Assembly (NCBI RefSeq): GCF_900156305.1
Contig: NZ_FTPL01000003.1
Span: forward strand, 124,001-188,000
Direction: 5' to 3'
DNA length: 64,000 nt
Origin: Edaphobacillus lindanitolerans
GTDB lineage: Bacteria > Bacillota > Bacilli > Bacillales_A > Planococcaceae
Shown: positions 24,248 through 31,944 of the stretch, piece by piece
Layout of the letters: each line of letters starts with the position of its first letter
Numbering within the stretch: the stretch's first letter is position 1
The notes under the pieces: generated by a model
What the model was told of the DNA's origin: nothing
The model's input: only the letters and a program-made list of their open reading frames with translations
Database searches by the model: none
Translations under genes and position numbers: made by a program

Positions 24248-25364
24248 ACTGAACCACATCACGAAGACCTACGAAAAAGATGTCACTGCCGTGAAGGACT
24301 TCAACCTGGAGATCGAAGACGGAGAGTTCATCGTGCTCGTCGGCCCGTCGGGCTGCGGGAAGTCTACGATGCTCCGGATGATCGCCGGACTTGAGGAAAT
24401 CACGGACGGCGAATTCAAGATGGACGGCCGTCTCATGAACGACATTCCGCCGAAGAACCGGGACATCGCGATGGTGTTCCAGAACTATGCGCTTTACCCG
24501 CATATGAGTGTCTACGACAATATGGCGTTCGCACTCAAAATGCGGAAGTTCAAGAAAGAGGAGATCCGGAGACGGGTCACCGAGGCGGCAAAGGTACTCG
24601 GGCTGGAAGAATACCTGAAGCGGAAGCCGCGGGCACTGTCGGGCGGCCAGCGGCAGCGGGTCGCGCTCGGCCGGGCCATTGTCCGAGATGCCAAGCTGTT
24701 CCTCATGGACGAGCCGCTGTCCAATCTGGACGCAAAGCTCCGCTTCCAGATGCGCGCAGAAATCTCCAAGCTGCACCACCGGCTCAAAACGACCACGGTC
24801 TATGTGACGCATGACCAGACCGAAGCGATGACGATGGCAACCCGGATCGTCATCATGAAAGACGGCGTCATCCAGCAGGTCGGCTCTCCGAAAGAGGTCT
24901 ATGACTTCCCGGCCAACCAGTTCGTCGGAGGATTCATCGGATCTCCAGCCATGAACTTCTTTGAGGGACTCATCGAGGACGGGGCGTTCGTCACGCACGA
25001 CGGCATCCGGCTGGCGCTCCCTTCAACAAAAGCGCAGGAACTCAAGTCTGCCGGATACACAGAGGGTACCCGCATGACAATGGGGATCCGTCCGGAGAAT
25101 GTCACGCTTCAACCTCCTGGTTTCTCAGGTGAATCTCTTATGCCGATCGAATCCGAAGTGATCGTTTCAGAACTGACGGGTGCCGAGACCTTGCTCTACT
25201 CAAAACTGGGAGACCAGGACCTGATCGCCCGAATTGACTCAGGGCTTGACCTAAGAACCGGCGACAAAGTCACGCTTGCATATGACATGGAGCTCGCCCA
25301 CTTCTTTGATTCCGCAAGCGGTGAGCGGCTTCGCCTCGGCGAGGATGCGGGCATTTCGATCTGA
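24234..25364 (+). CDS. Sugar ABC transporter ATPase (UgpC/MsmX type)
   Basis: Energises the preceding MalF/MalG-like permeases. Walker A GPSGCGKST, Q-loop MVFQNYALYP, signature LSGGQRQRVALGRAIV, Walker B LFLMDEPLSNLDA, H-loop YVTHDQTEAMT, and a C-terminal OB/TOBE domain with MTMGIRPENVTL. 376 residues. Unlike Bacillus MsmX, which is often encoded remotely, it sits in the operon. Terminator follows. Confidence 0.95.
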   Translation: MGKIELNHITKTYEKDVTAVKDFNLEIEDGEFIVLVGPSGCGKSTMLRMIAGLEEITDGEFKMDGRLMNDIPPKNRDIAMVFQNYALYPHMSVYDNMAFALKMRKFKKEEIRRRVTEAAKVLGLEEYLKRKPRALSGGQRQRVALGRAIVRDAKLFLMDEPLSNLDAKLRFQMRAEISKLHHRLKTTTVYVTHDQTEAMTMATRIVIMKDGVIQQVGSPKEVYDFPANQFVGGFIGSPAMNFFEGLIEDGAFVTHDGIRLALPSTKAQELKSAGYTEGTRMTMGIRPENVTLQPPGFSGESLMPIESEVIVSELTGAETLLYSKLGDQDLIARIDSGLDLRTGDKVTLAYDMELAHFFDSASGERLRLGEDAGISI

Positions 25365-25373
25365 TCAACAAAA

Positions 25374-25422
25374 GAGAGGTGCTGGGCAGCCGGTAAATCC
25401 GGCCGGCTGCAGCACCTCTTTG
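25374..25422 (+). terminator. Terminator of the sugar ABC operon
   Basis: AGAGGTGCTG / CAGCACCTCT outer stem plus an inner CAGCCGG / CCGGCTG stem, then TTTGTT. A-run on the left allows minus-strand use. Confidence 0.88.
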
Positions 25423-25584
25423 TTAATGGTTATCCGATTTGTCGGATCCTGTTTTTTCCGTCTCTTCCCTTACTTCCTGCTTGATGTCGTCGAGCTTTTC
25501 TTCGGCTGATTTTGCCGCTTCATTTGCCGTGTCTGACCACTTTGTTTTATCGCCGTCGTTGTTGTCTGCATAGCTTCTCGTCAT
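25423..25584 (-). CDS. 53-aa acidic stress miniprotein
   Basis: Short gene reading MTRSYADNNDGDKTKWSDTA then NEAAKSAEEKLDDIKQEVRE and ETEKTGSDKSDNH. Hydrophilic, no Cys, mostly amphipathic helix; resembles CsbD/LEA-like stress proteins in composition only. AAAAGGAG lies about 7 nt upstream and a consensus sigma-B promoter about 35 bp upstream. I infer general-stress control. Confidence 0.72.
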   Translation of the reverse strand: MTRSYADNNDGDKTKWSDTANEAAKSAEEKLDDIKQEVREETEKTGSDKSDNH

Positions 25585-25618
25585 GAGACTCGCTCCTTTT
25601 GGCGTGATTGCCTATAGT

Positions 25619-25643
25619 ATTCCCCGCATGGAAGACATCAAAC
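25619..25643 (-). promoter_or_regulatory. Sigma-B-type promoter
   Basis: On the minus strand GTTTGA (25638-25643), a 13-bp spacer and GGGAAT (25619-25624) match the Bacillus sigma-B consensus GTTTAA-N12-15-GGGWAT with one change. It reads into the 53-aa gene. Confidence 0.7.
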
Positions 25644-25712
25644 AGCGGGTTTTTGGCCATGCTACAACGGGAATAGAGAATCGATTATTGTTTTCGAAGG
25701 AGAAATGACAGC

Positions 25713-26567
25713 ATGACCACGCCCATAGACAAAACATCCAAGATCGGCTGTGATACCGAGTACGGCGAACTGCAGAAAGTCATCCTTTGCCCGCCGAGGT
25801 ACATGGCGATCGAGGAAGCGATCAATGAAGTGCAGAAGCAATATGAAGATGAAAATATAGACCGCGGACTTGCGATGACCCAATACCAGGCATTCCGCGA
25901 CACACTGAAGGAGAATGGCGTCGAGGTCATTGAACTGGAGCCGTCCGAAGAATATCCGGAACAAGTGTTCACACGCGATATCGGCTTCACGGTCGGCGAC
26001 GAACTATTCGTCTCCAGCATGGCGAGCGGCATCCGGCAGGGTGAAGAAGAGGCACTGGAGCAGCTGCTCAAAAAACATGGCATCCGGTACCGCAAAATCG
26101 ACTGCGGCCGCATCGAAGGCGGAGACGTTATCGTGGACGGAGACAATGTATATGTCGGCGTCAGCGAGCGCACATCCGAGGAAGCGATTGATCAGCTTTC
26201 TCACCACCTTCCGGGTCGGCAGGTGGTTCCCGTCCACTTCGACGGGAAGTACTTGCATCTGGACTGTGTCTTCAACATCCTTTCCCCTAAGACGGCCCTG
26301 ATCTTCAAGAAGGCGCTTTCTCCGGAGACGATCCGTGCGCTTGGGAAAAAATACGATCTGATTGAAGTCGATGAAGACGAGCAGTTCACGATGGGCACGA
26401 ACGTCCTCTCGATCGGCGGCGGCAAGCTGTTCAGCCTTCCGGTCAACCGCCGGGTGAATGACGCCATGCGGGAGCACGGCTACCAGGTGATCGAGATCGA
26501 CTTCTCCGAAATCATCAAATCCGGCGGCTCTTTCCGCTGCTGTTCCATGCCGGTCAAGCGGGACTGA
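25713..26567 (+). CDS. DDAH / amidinotransferase-family guanidino hydrolase
   Basis: Pentein-fold enzyme expected to hydrolyse dimethylarginine or a related guanidine. TEYGELQKVILCPP at the start, FTRDIGFTVGDELFVSSMAS (substrate Asp), IEGGDVIVDG, YLHLDCVFNILS (catalytic His) and the C-terminal GGSFRCCSMP with catalytic Cys (about residue 276). 284 residues. Good GAAGGAG SD. Arginine deiminase-like activity is the alternative. Confidence 0.9.
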   Translation: MTTPIDKTSKIGCDTEYGELQKVILCPPRYMAIEEAINEVQKQYEDENIDRGLAMTQYQAFRDTLKENGVEVIELEPSEEYPEQVFTRDIGFTVGDELFVSSMASGIRQGEEEALEQLLKKHGIRYRKIDCGRIEGGDVIVDGDNVYVGVSERTSEEAIDQLSHHLPGRQVVPVHFDGKYLHLDCVFNILSPKTALIFKKALSPETIRALGKKYDLIEVDEDEQFTMGTNVLSIGGGKLFSLPVNRRVNDAMREHGYQVIEIDFSEIIKSGGSFRCCSMPVKRD

Positions 26568-26621
26568 GGCAGTCGGAAATGCTTTGAAGGATCACTCATC
26601 ATTAAATAGTGACCGATCAGA

Positions 26622-26660
26622 AAGCACGGGGACCTTTCAGAGGTTCCCGTGCTTCGTTTT
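26622..26660 (+). terminator. Terminator after the DDAH gene
   Basis: AAGCACGGG / CCCGTGCTT stem, then CGTTTTGG. Confidence 0.75.
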
Positions 26661-26723
26661 GGGGTATAAGCGAGGTATCCGGCAATCACCTGCCTGAACA
26701 CGCAAAGGGGGGGATGACGTATT

Positions 26724-27803
26724 ATGACGAAAAAGCTTTGGTTTCAGATCGGCATCGCGCTTCTGCTCGCCTTTCTGATCATCAAATATTTTTTGGAGAT
26801 CAAGTTCATCTTTGATCCGCTTTTCATCATTGCCAAGACGGCTCTCGTGCCGGTCATCTTTGGCGGTGTGCTCTTTTATCTGGCGGAGCCTGTCCAGCGC
26901 CGGCTGGAAGCGAGCAATGTGCCTCGATGGGGGAGCATTTCGATCATCATCGCCTGCGCGGCGGTCATCATCTGGGTTTTTGTGGCGCTGATCGGACCGG
27001 TTGTCTCACGGCAGGTAAACAACTTTGTCGAGAACGCCCCGGCTCTTACACACCAGCTGAATGAATTCCGCATCGATCTGCTGAACCAGCGCGACGACCT
27101 TCCGGAGCAGGCCCGATCGGCAATCGACAGTGCACTGGACTCGGTGGAGGCAAGTGCGGTGAAATTCGGGAAATGGTCGATCCAGTTTATCCAGTCGCTG
27201 ATCCAGGCGGTAGTCCTGCTCATCCTCGTCCCGTTCTTTTTCATTTTCATGCTGAAGGATCATGAGAAATTCGCCCCGCGCATCTACAATCTGTTCCATG
27301 GCAAACGCCGGGAATGGGTAAAAAACACATTGTATGACATCGACCAGGTTCTCCGATCCTATATTCAGGGCCAGCTGCTCATCAGTACGATCCTGGCAAC
27401 GCTGATTTTTGTCGGCTATCTGATTGTCGGATTGGATTATGCACTGCTGTTGGCGATTTTTGCCTTGCTGATGAACGTGATTCCGTTCCTCGGTCCGTGG
27501 ATCGCCTTTACGCCGGCGGCAATCATCGCGTTCCTCCAAGATCCGAAAATGGTGATCTGGGTGTCGCTTGTCACACTCGCCGCCCAGCAGATCGACAGTC
27601 ACCTGATCACGCCAAACGTCATGGGCAAGACACTGGACATTCATCCCCTCACAGTCATCACGCTCATTCTCGCCGCAGGAAGCATTGCCGGCTTCTTTGG
27701 AATTTTGCTGGCCATTCCTGCGTATGCGGTCATCAAAGCGGTTGTCATCAATATTTACGAAGCTAGAAAGGCCATCAAACGGGCAGCTACCAAAGATATT
27801 TAG
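26724..27803 (+). CDS. AI-2E family transporter
   Basis: PF01594 membrane protein with about eight helices. LVPFFFIFMLKDHEKFAPRI, YIQGQLLISTILATLIFVGY, NVIPFLGPWIAFTPAAIIAF and QQIDSHLITPNVMGKTLDIH with PLTVITLILAAG are family signatures. Members include autoinducer-2 exporters and Na+/H+ antiporters, so the substrate is not certain. 359 residues; the SD AGGGGGGG is somewhat distant from the ATG. Confidence 0.88.
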   Translation: MTKKLWFQIGIALLLAFLIIKYFLEIKFIFDPLFIIAKTALVPVIFGGVLFYLAEPVQRRLEASNVPRWGSISIIIACAAVIIWVFVALIGPVVSRQVNNFVENAPALTHQLNEFRIDLLNQRDDLPEQARSAIDSALDSVEASAVKFGKWSIQFIQSLIQAVVLLILVPFFFIFMLKDHEKFAPRIYNLFHGKRREWVKNTLYDIDQVLRSYIQGQLLISTILATLIFVGYLIVGLDYALLLAIFALLMNVIPFLGPWIAFTPAAIIAFLQDPKMVIWVSLVTLAAQQIDSHLITPNVMGKTLDIHPLTVITLILAAGSIAGFFGILLAIPAYAVIKAVVINIYEARKAIKRAATKDI

Positions 27804-27825
27804 CCATTCATTCATGAAACGATTT

Positions 27826-27877
27826 ATTTCCCGGGAAATCGCATTATTTCCCGGGAAATCGACATTTCCTGCGAAAT
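27826..27877. repeat. Tandem palindromes with 18-20 bp period
   Basis: ATTTCCCGGGAAAT occurs perfectly at 27826-27839 and again at 27846-27859; a degenerate copy ATTTCCTGCGAAAT is at 27864-27877. Repeat starts are 20 and 18 bp apart, about two helical turns. They lie after the AI-2E gene and 118 bp before the M23 peptidase gene. Confidence 0.75.
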
Positions 27878-27994
27878 ATTTCCCGCTCAAAGGAATAATA
27901 CGCAACCGGACGCCAGAACACCCGGTGACCGTTATTTCCCACACATGAGAGATGTCAGCCCGGCAATCCTACCGGTGAGAGGAGGTTTTTCACC

Positions 27995-28987
27995 GTGCGC
28001 CATGCACTCTGGCTGCCGGCCTACTTAATCATCTTGTCGTTCGTGATGTATGCGCTCGTTTCGGCTGAAGGCAGAGACAGCGGGAAGGCGGCGGAAATAT
28101 CTCTGGCCGAGGAGAGGACCAGTCTGTACATGACTTATGAGACGCCCTCCGTCCCCTGGCATTTGCTCGCCGCAGTGGACCGGTATGAACGGAACATCCA
28201 ACGTGTCCGAAATGATCTGGAGGAAGTGGAGGGCATGATCGCCTTCCGGTTCCCGGACGAATTCTGGAGAGGCGCTCCAAACCCGGAAACCGGGGACAGC
28301 GATCCGGCCGCCATCGAATTTTTCTCCGGCGGGGGACTCGACGGGAACGGGGACGGAAAGGCCGACCCGAATGATCCGGAGGATATTCTGTTCACCCTCG
28401 CTTTGTCACTCGGGGAACACGGGGGGGACGATCAGGCCCACCGGCTGGCCCTCTGGGGTCTTTATGGGAATGAAGAGGCGGTCCGGCAAGTCATGACCAT
28501 CTCGGAACTGTTCCGCCAGTTTGGAACGATTGAGCTGGATGAGCATGTGTTCCCGCTCCCAAAAACACACCATTATACGTATAACGGGACATGGGGGGCC
28601 AAGCGGGGCTGGGGAGGCCGGCGCATGCATGAAGGGACGGATCTGTTCGCCTCGTACGGCGTCCCGGTCCGGTCTGTCACCTACGGCGTGATTGAAATGA
28701 AAGGCTGGAATGAATTCGGCGGCTGGCGCGTCGGGATTCGCGATGCTCACAATGTATATCATTATTTCGCTCATCTTGCGTCTTTCGAAAAAGGACTCGA
28801 GCAAGGACAAATTGTCGAACCCGGCACCGTTATCGGCTATGTCGGCTCCTCGGGCTACGGCAAGGAAGGCACTGCCGGGAAGTTCCCGCCGCACCTCCAC
28901 TATGGCATGTACAAGTTTGACGGACGTTCCGAGTGGGCATTTGATCCATACCCGTCCCTCCTCAGGTGGGAAAAAGAGGGGAAATGA
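27995..28987 (+). CDS. M23 (LytM-type) cell-wall metallopeptidase
   Basis: Exported or membrane-anchored endopeptidase. N-terminal helix (about residues 4-24), a helical middle region with an EF-hand-like loop LDGNGDGKADPND, then the M23 core: RRMHEGTDLFA (Zn ligands His and Asp), NVYHYFAHLASFEKG and FPPHLHYGMY (catalytic and Zn HxH). The core is preceded by a long N-domain seen in Bacillus YunA-like proteins. GTG start with GAGGAGG 9 nt upstream. 330 residues. Confidence 0.9.
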   Translation: MRHALWLPAYLIILSFVMYALVSAEGRDSGKAAEISLAEERTSLYMTYETPSVPWHLLAAVDRYERNIQRVRNDLEEVEGMIAFRFPDEFWRGAPNPETGDSDPAAIEFFSGGGLDGNGDGKADPNDPEDILFTLALSLGEHGGDDQAHRLALWGLYGNEEAVRQVMTISELFRQFGTIELDEHVFPLPKTHHYTYNGTWGAKRGWGGRRMHEGTDLFASYGVPVRSVTYGVIEMKGWNEFGGWRVGIRDAHNVYHYFAHLASFEKGLEQGQIVEPGTVIGYVGSSGYGKEGTAGKFPPHLHYGMYKFDGRSEWAFDPYPSLLRWEKEGK

Positions 28988-28993
28988 ATAAAT

Positions 28994-29033
28994 AAAAAAG
29001 AGCTGTCCTCCTGTTGGGGAAGACAGCTTTTTT
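28994..29033 (+). terminator. Terminator after the M23 gene
   Basis: AAAAAAGAGCTGTC pairs with GACAGCTTTTTT around a 14-nt loop. Confidence 0.85.
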
Positions 29034-29106
29034 GTTGGTTGGCGGAACGGTTCCGCAGATAAGGCGGATCAAGCAAGGGATCATGCCGCCGGTTGGCCTG
29101 TTTGCT

Positions 29107-29487
29107 TTATCTTTTTTCCATGACGGCAAAATAGTTCTCTTCATTGTCTGCAAAGTTAAACACTCTGCCGGACGGCATCGTAATAATATCTCCGACCTGA
29201 ATCTTTTTATTTGATAGGTCACTGTATAATTTTTCTAGATCCTCCGTGTAAAACATTAAAGAAGGGGGATCGAGATTTAATTCGGGAGACATGCGGGAAA
29301 CAAAAGTCTTATCGTGCAAAACGAGGCTGGTTTCGGCGCCTGTTGCCGGGATCATCTCAATCCATCTCAAACCCTGATTGTTATTTTCCTCGGCGATCAC
29401 CGTAAAGCCCAACTTTTCCGTCCAGAATTTCACCGCGGCATCCTGGTCGTTGACATACAGCATGATTTGACCGACTTTGCTAAACAA
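29107..29487 (-). CDS. VOC-family (glyoxalase-like) protein
   Basis: Metal-dependent beta-alpha-beta-beta-beta fold of unknown substrate. GQIMLYVNDQDAAVKFWTEK, LGFTVIAEE, RWIEMIPA and SLMFYTEDLEKLYSDL are VOC patterns; the terminal EENYFAVMEKR carries the usual Glu ligand. TTG 29487 is chosen because AAGGGAGTG lies 7 nt upstream and homologues begin there; the ATG 29544 reading adds an unlikely leader. 126 residues. Confidence 0.83.
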   Translation of the reverse strand: MFSKVGQIMLYVNDQDAAVKFWTEKLGFTVIAEENNNQGLRWIEMIPATGAETSLVLHDKTFVSRMSPELNLDPPSLMFYTEDLEKLYSDLSNKKIQVGDIITMPSGRVFNFADNEENYFAVMEKR

Positions 29488-29643
29488 GTTTTTCACTCCC
29501 TTAAGATCGTGTTGATCTATCTGTAATACTTCGTCAGGAAGCAAAAGTCCTTCTTTGGCTAATAGATCAGGTCAAAGGTTGAAAACAAAAGAGATTCAGG
29601 CGGTGCCTGTTCATGCCCGTGTCCGGATCGGCAGGCCGCCTTA

Positions 29644-31083
29644 TCAGGGGGAGGGGCGGGGATTGTCCGGATGATCCCCGCCCCCGGGCATCCGGATCGT
29701 AAAGACCGTCCCTTCACCGATCCGGCTTCGGACGGAGATATCACCGCCGTGCAAACGGACGAGCTGGCGGACAATCGACAGGCCCAGACCAAATTCTCCG
29801 AACGGATTCGACGTCCGTGACACGCCGGCACGGTAAAACCGTCCCCAGATGTTCTCCACTTCATCCGGGTCGATGCCGCTCCCGGTATCCGTCACTTCAA
29901 TTACGGCCTGATCACCGTCCATTGAACCGCGCAGCACGATTTCCCCGTCTTCCGTGAACTGGATGCTGTTTTTTGTGATATTGATCAGGATCTGGACGAG
30001 CCGGTCATAGTCGGCAGAAACGGCCGCCCCTTCTGCAATATCAGTGCGGATGATATTTCCTTTTTCCTCCGCAAGCGGTTCAAGCTGCTCTGCGATGACG
30101 GACAGGACGTCTTCCAGCCGGATGGATTCTTTTTGAAGGGTGATCTGTCCGGAACGGATTTTCTCATAGTCCAGATTTTCGTTCACGAGCCGGATGAGCC
30201 TCCGGGTTTCTTTGCCGGCCAGCCCGAGTGCCCGTCCACGTTCGGCATCGGGAATCATGTCTCCCCGGATCCCGTCGAGGATGCCCCGGATTGTTGTGAG
30301 CGGCGTGCGCATTTCATGGGACACGTCGGCAATGAACTGCCGCCTTCTGTTTTCAAGCCGGTCAATTTCCTCCATGGACTCTCCAAGCCGGGCGACCATT
30401 GCATTGAAATCGCCCGAGAGCTCACCGATTTCATCGACTTGCGAAGCAGGCACCCGGACGGAATAGTCACCGGAAGCTACATCGGATGCAGCATCCCTCA
30501 GCCTGCGCAGCCGCTGCACATGGAAGGCGGACAGCGCCCCGCCGATCAGCAGGGAAGCGAAGAGTGCCGCGGTCATGGTGAGCAGCAGATACCGGTTCAG
30601 CTGGGAAATGATTTCCCGCGAGCCTGAAATCGGTGAGGTGAGCAGGATGCCTCCTGTGAACGACCCGTCACGCACATACGGCAGCAGCGTGAACGTCACG
30701 CCTTCCCCGGACCGTTCGTATTCCTGATTCACGACGAGCGTCCGGCCGCTTTTCATCTTGTCCCATTCCTCTTTCCGCAGCTTGATGAGGGAAGCGGGGC
30801 GGCCGGATGAATAGATGACGGCAGAATCGGCGTCAAACAGGCTGTACTGGATGTCGCGACCGCTGAGCACCCGCCCGTACTCCCCGAGCGTCCGGCCCGA
30901 GGCAGACGGATCCTCCGACAAGTCTTGAAGGATATTTTCTCCGTAAGCGACGAGCTCGTCGGTTTTGTTTTTATAGATGAGCCCTTCCGCAAAGTGGGTG
31001 AACATCACGTTCAGGATGAGGAAGGCGATAAGGAGAACCCCGATATGACTGGCGGTGAGCTGATACAGATACCGGAATTTCAT
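29644..31083 (-). CDS. Sensor histidine kinase
   Basis: Membrane kinase: helix 1 (about 10-30), extracytoplasmic sensor (about 31-163), helix 2 (about 166-188), HAMP (about 188-240), HisKA with DVSHEMRTPLTTIRGI (phospho-His256), and HATPase_c with ITKNSIQFTEDGEI (N box), VTDTGSGIDP (G1) and FGLGLSIVRQL (G2). 479 residues. Start overlaps the regulator stop (ATGA). Adjacent to an HtrA protease gene, recalling CssS, but the sensor domain is not diagnostic. Confidence 0.94.
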   Translation of the reverse strand: MKFRYLYQLTASHIGVLLIAFLILNVMFTHFAEGLIYKNKTDELVAYGENILQDLSEDPSASGRTLGEYGRVLSGRDIQYSLFDADSAVIYSSGRPASLIKLRKEEWDKMKSGRTLVVNQEYERSGEGVTFTLLPYVRDGSFTGGILLTSPISGSREIISQLNRYLLLTMTAALFASLLIGGALSAFHVQRLRRLRDAASDVASGDYSVRVPASQVDEIGELSGDFNAMVARLGESMEEIDRLENRRRQFIADVSHEMRTPLTTIRGILDGIRGDMIPDAERGRALGLAGKETRRLIRLVNENLDYEKIRSGQITLQKESIRLEDVLSVIAEQLEPLAEEKGNIIRTDIAEGAAVSADYDRLVQILINITKNSIQFTEDGEIVLRGSMDGDQAVIEVTDTGSGIDPDEVENIWGRFYRAGVSRTSNPFGEFGLGLSIVRQLVRLHGGDISVRSRIGEGTVFTIRMPGGGDHPDNPRPSP

Positions 31084-31799
31084 GTCCGGTCCTCCGGCTC
31101 CTCAAACCGGTAGCCGACCCCCCAAACGGTGTGGAAGAATTGCCGTCCGTTCTTCTCTGTCTTGCTCCGGAGCCGCTTCACGTGGACATCGACAGTCCGG
31201 TCATCGCCGTAGAATCCGTAGCCCCACACACTGTCGATCAGCTGCTCGCGGGAAAATACCTGCCTTGGATGGCGGGCGAAGTGGGCGAGCAGGTCGTACT
31301 CTTTCGGGGTCAGGTTCGGCACCGCTTCGCCGTCGAGCAGCACCTCGCGTGTTTTTTCATTCACCTTGAAGTGCCGGGTGCGGATGATCCCGTCCTCGTC
31401 AGGATCTTTGCCGCGGATTCCGTAGCGGCGGGTGACCGCCCGGATCCGCGCCATGAGGGCGGCCGGGCTGAACGGCTTCGTCACATAATCGTCGGCACCG
31501 GTCTCAAGCCCTGTTACCTGGTCATCCTCTGATGTTTTCGCAGTCAGCATGATGATCGGGACCTCAAGCCCCGCTTCCCGGACCCGCCGGCAGATGGAGA
31601 CCCCGTCCATGCCCGGCAGCATCCAGTCAATGATCAGGCAATCAAACCTTCCGGTCAGCGCCTCCCGGCAGCCCGCATCCCCGTCCGCCACGAAAGTACC
31701 GTCGATCTCTTCCTTTTGGAAAAACATGCTGATCATTTCGGACACGCTTTCACTGTCCTCAATCACAAGGATCTTCACCGCGCTCGCCTCCGTTCCCAT
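31080..31799 (-). CDS. OmpR-family response regulator
   Basis: Receiver domain with phospho-acceptor Asp58 in LIIDWMLPGMDG, Lys108 in YVTKPF, and a C-terminal winged helix: LTPKEYDLLAHFARHPRQVF then SREQLIDSVWGY and DDRTVDVHVKRLRSK. ATG 31799 has GAAGGAAGTG upstream; longer readings lack support. 239 residues. Encoded between htrA and its kinase on the same strand. Confidence 0.94.
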   Translation of the reverse strand: MGTEASAVKILVIEDSESVSEMISMFFQKEEIDGTFVADGDAGCREALTGRFDCLIIDWMLPGMDGVSICRRVREAGLEVPIIMLTAKTSEDDQVTGLETGADDYVTKPFSPAALMARIRAVTRRYGIRGKDPDEDGIIRTRHFKVNEKTREVLLDGEAVPNLTPKEYDLLAHFARHPRQVFSREQLIDSVWGYGFYGDDRTVDVHVKRLRSKTEKNGRQFFHTVWGVGYRFEEPEDRT

Positions 31800-31893
31800 C
31801 CTTTTCACTTCCTTCAGTATAATCAAACCCGCAAACCCCGTCAGCTTGCGCAGGGACTGCGGTGTGAAGAATTTCTAGGGTATCCTCTCACAC

Positions 31894-31932
31894 AAAACAC
31901 CCGCCGCGGCTCAGTGCCGGCAGGCGGGTGTT
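31894..31932 (-). terminator. Terminator after htrA
   Basis: Read on minus: AACACCCGCC / GGCGGGTGTTTT stem with T4, 12 bp past the htrA stop codon. Confidence 0.87.
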
Positions 31933-31944
31933 CGTCTCGGTGCG

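Noticed and set aside
23312-24262. 316-codon open frame on minus across the sugar permease gene
   Set aside because: Shadow of the MalG-like gene; Arg/Asp/Gln-rich translation, no SD, and the plus frame has clear family motifs.
27826-27859. CCCGGG palindromes as recognition sites of the island methyltransferases
   Set aside because: CCCGGG is a known restriction site type, but nothing links it to these enzymes; the shared unit is the 14-bp dyad, better explained as an operator.
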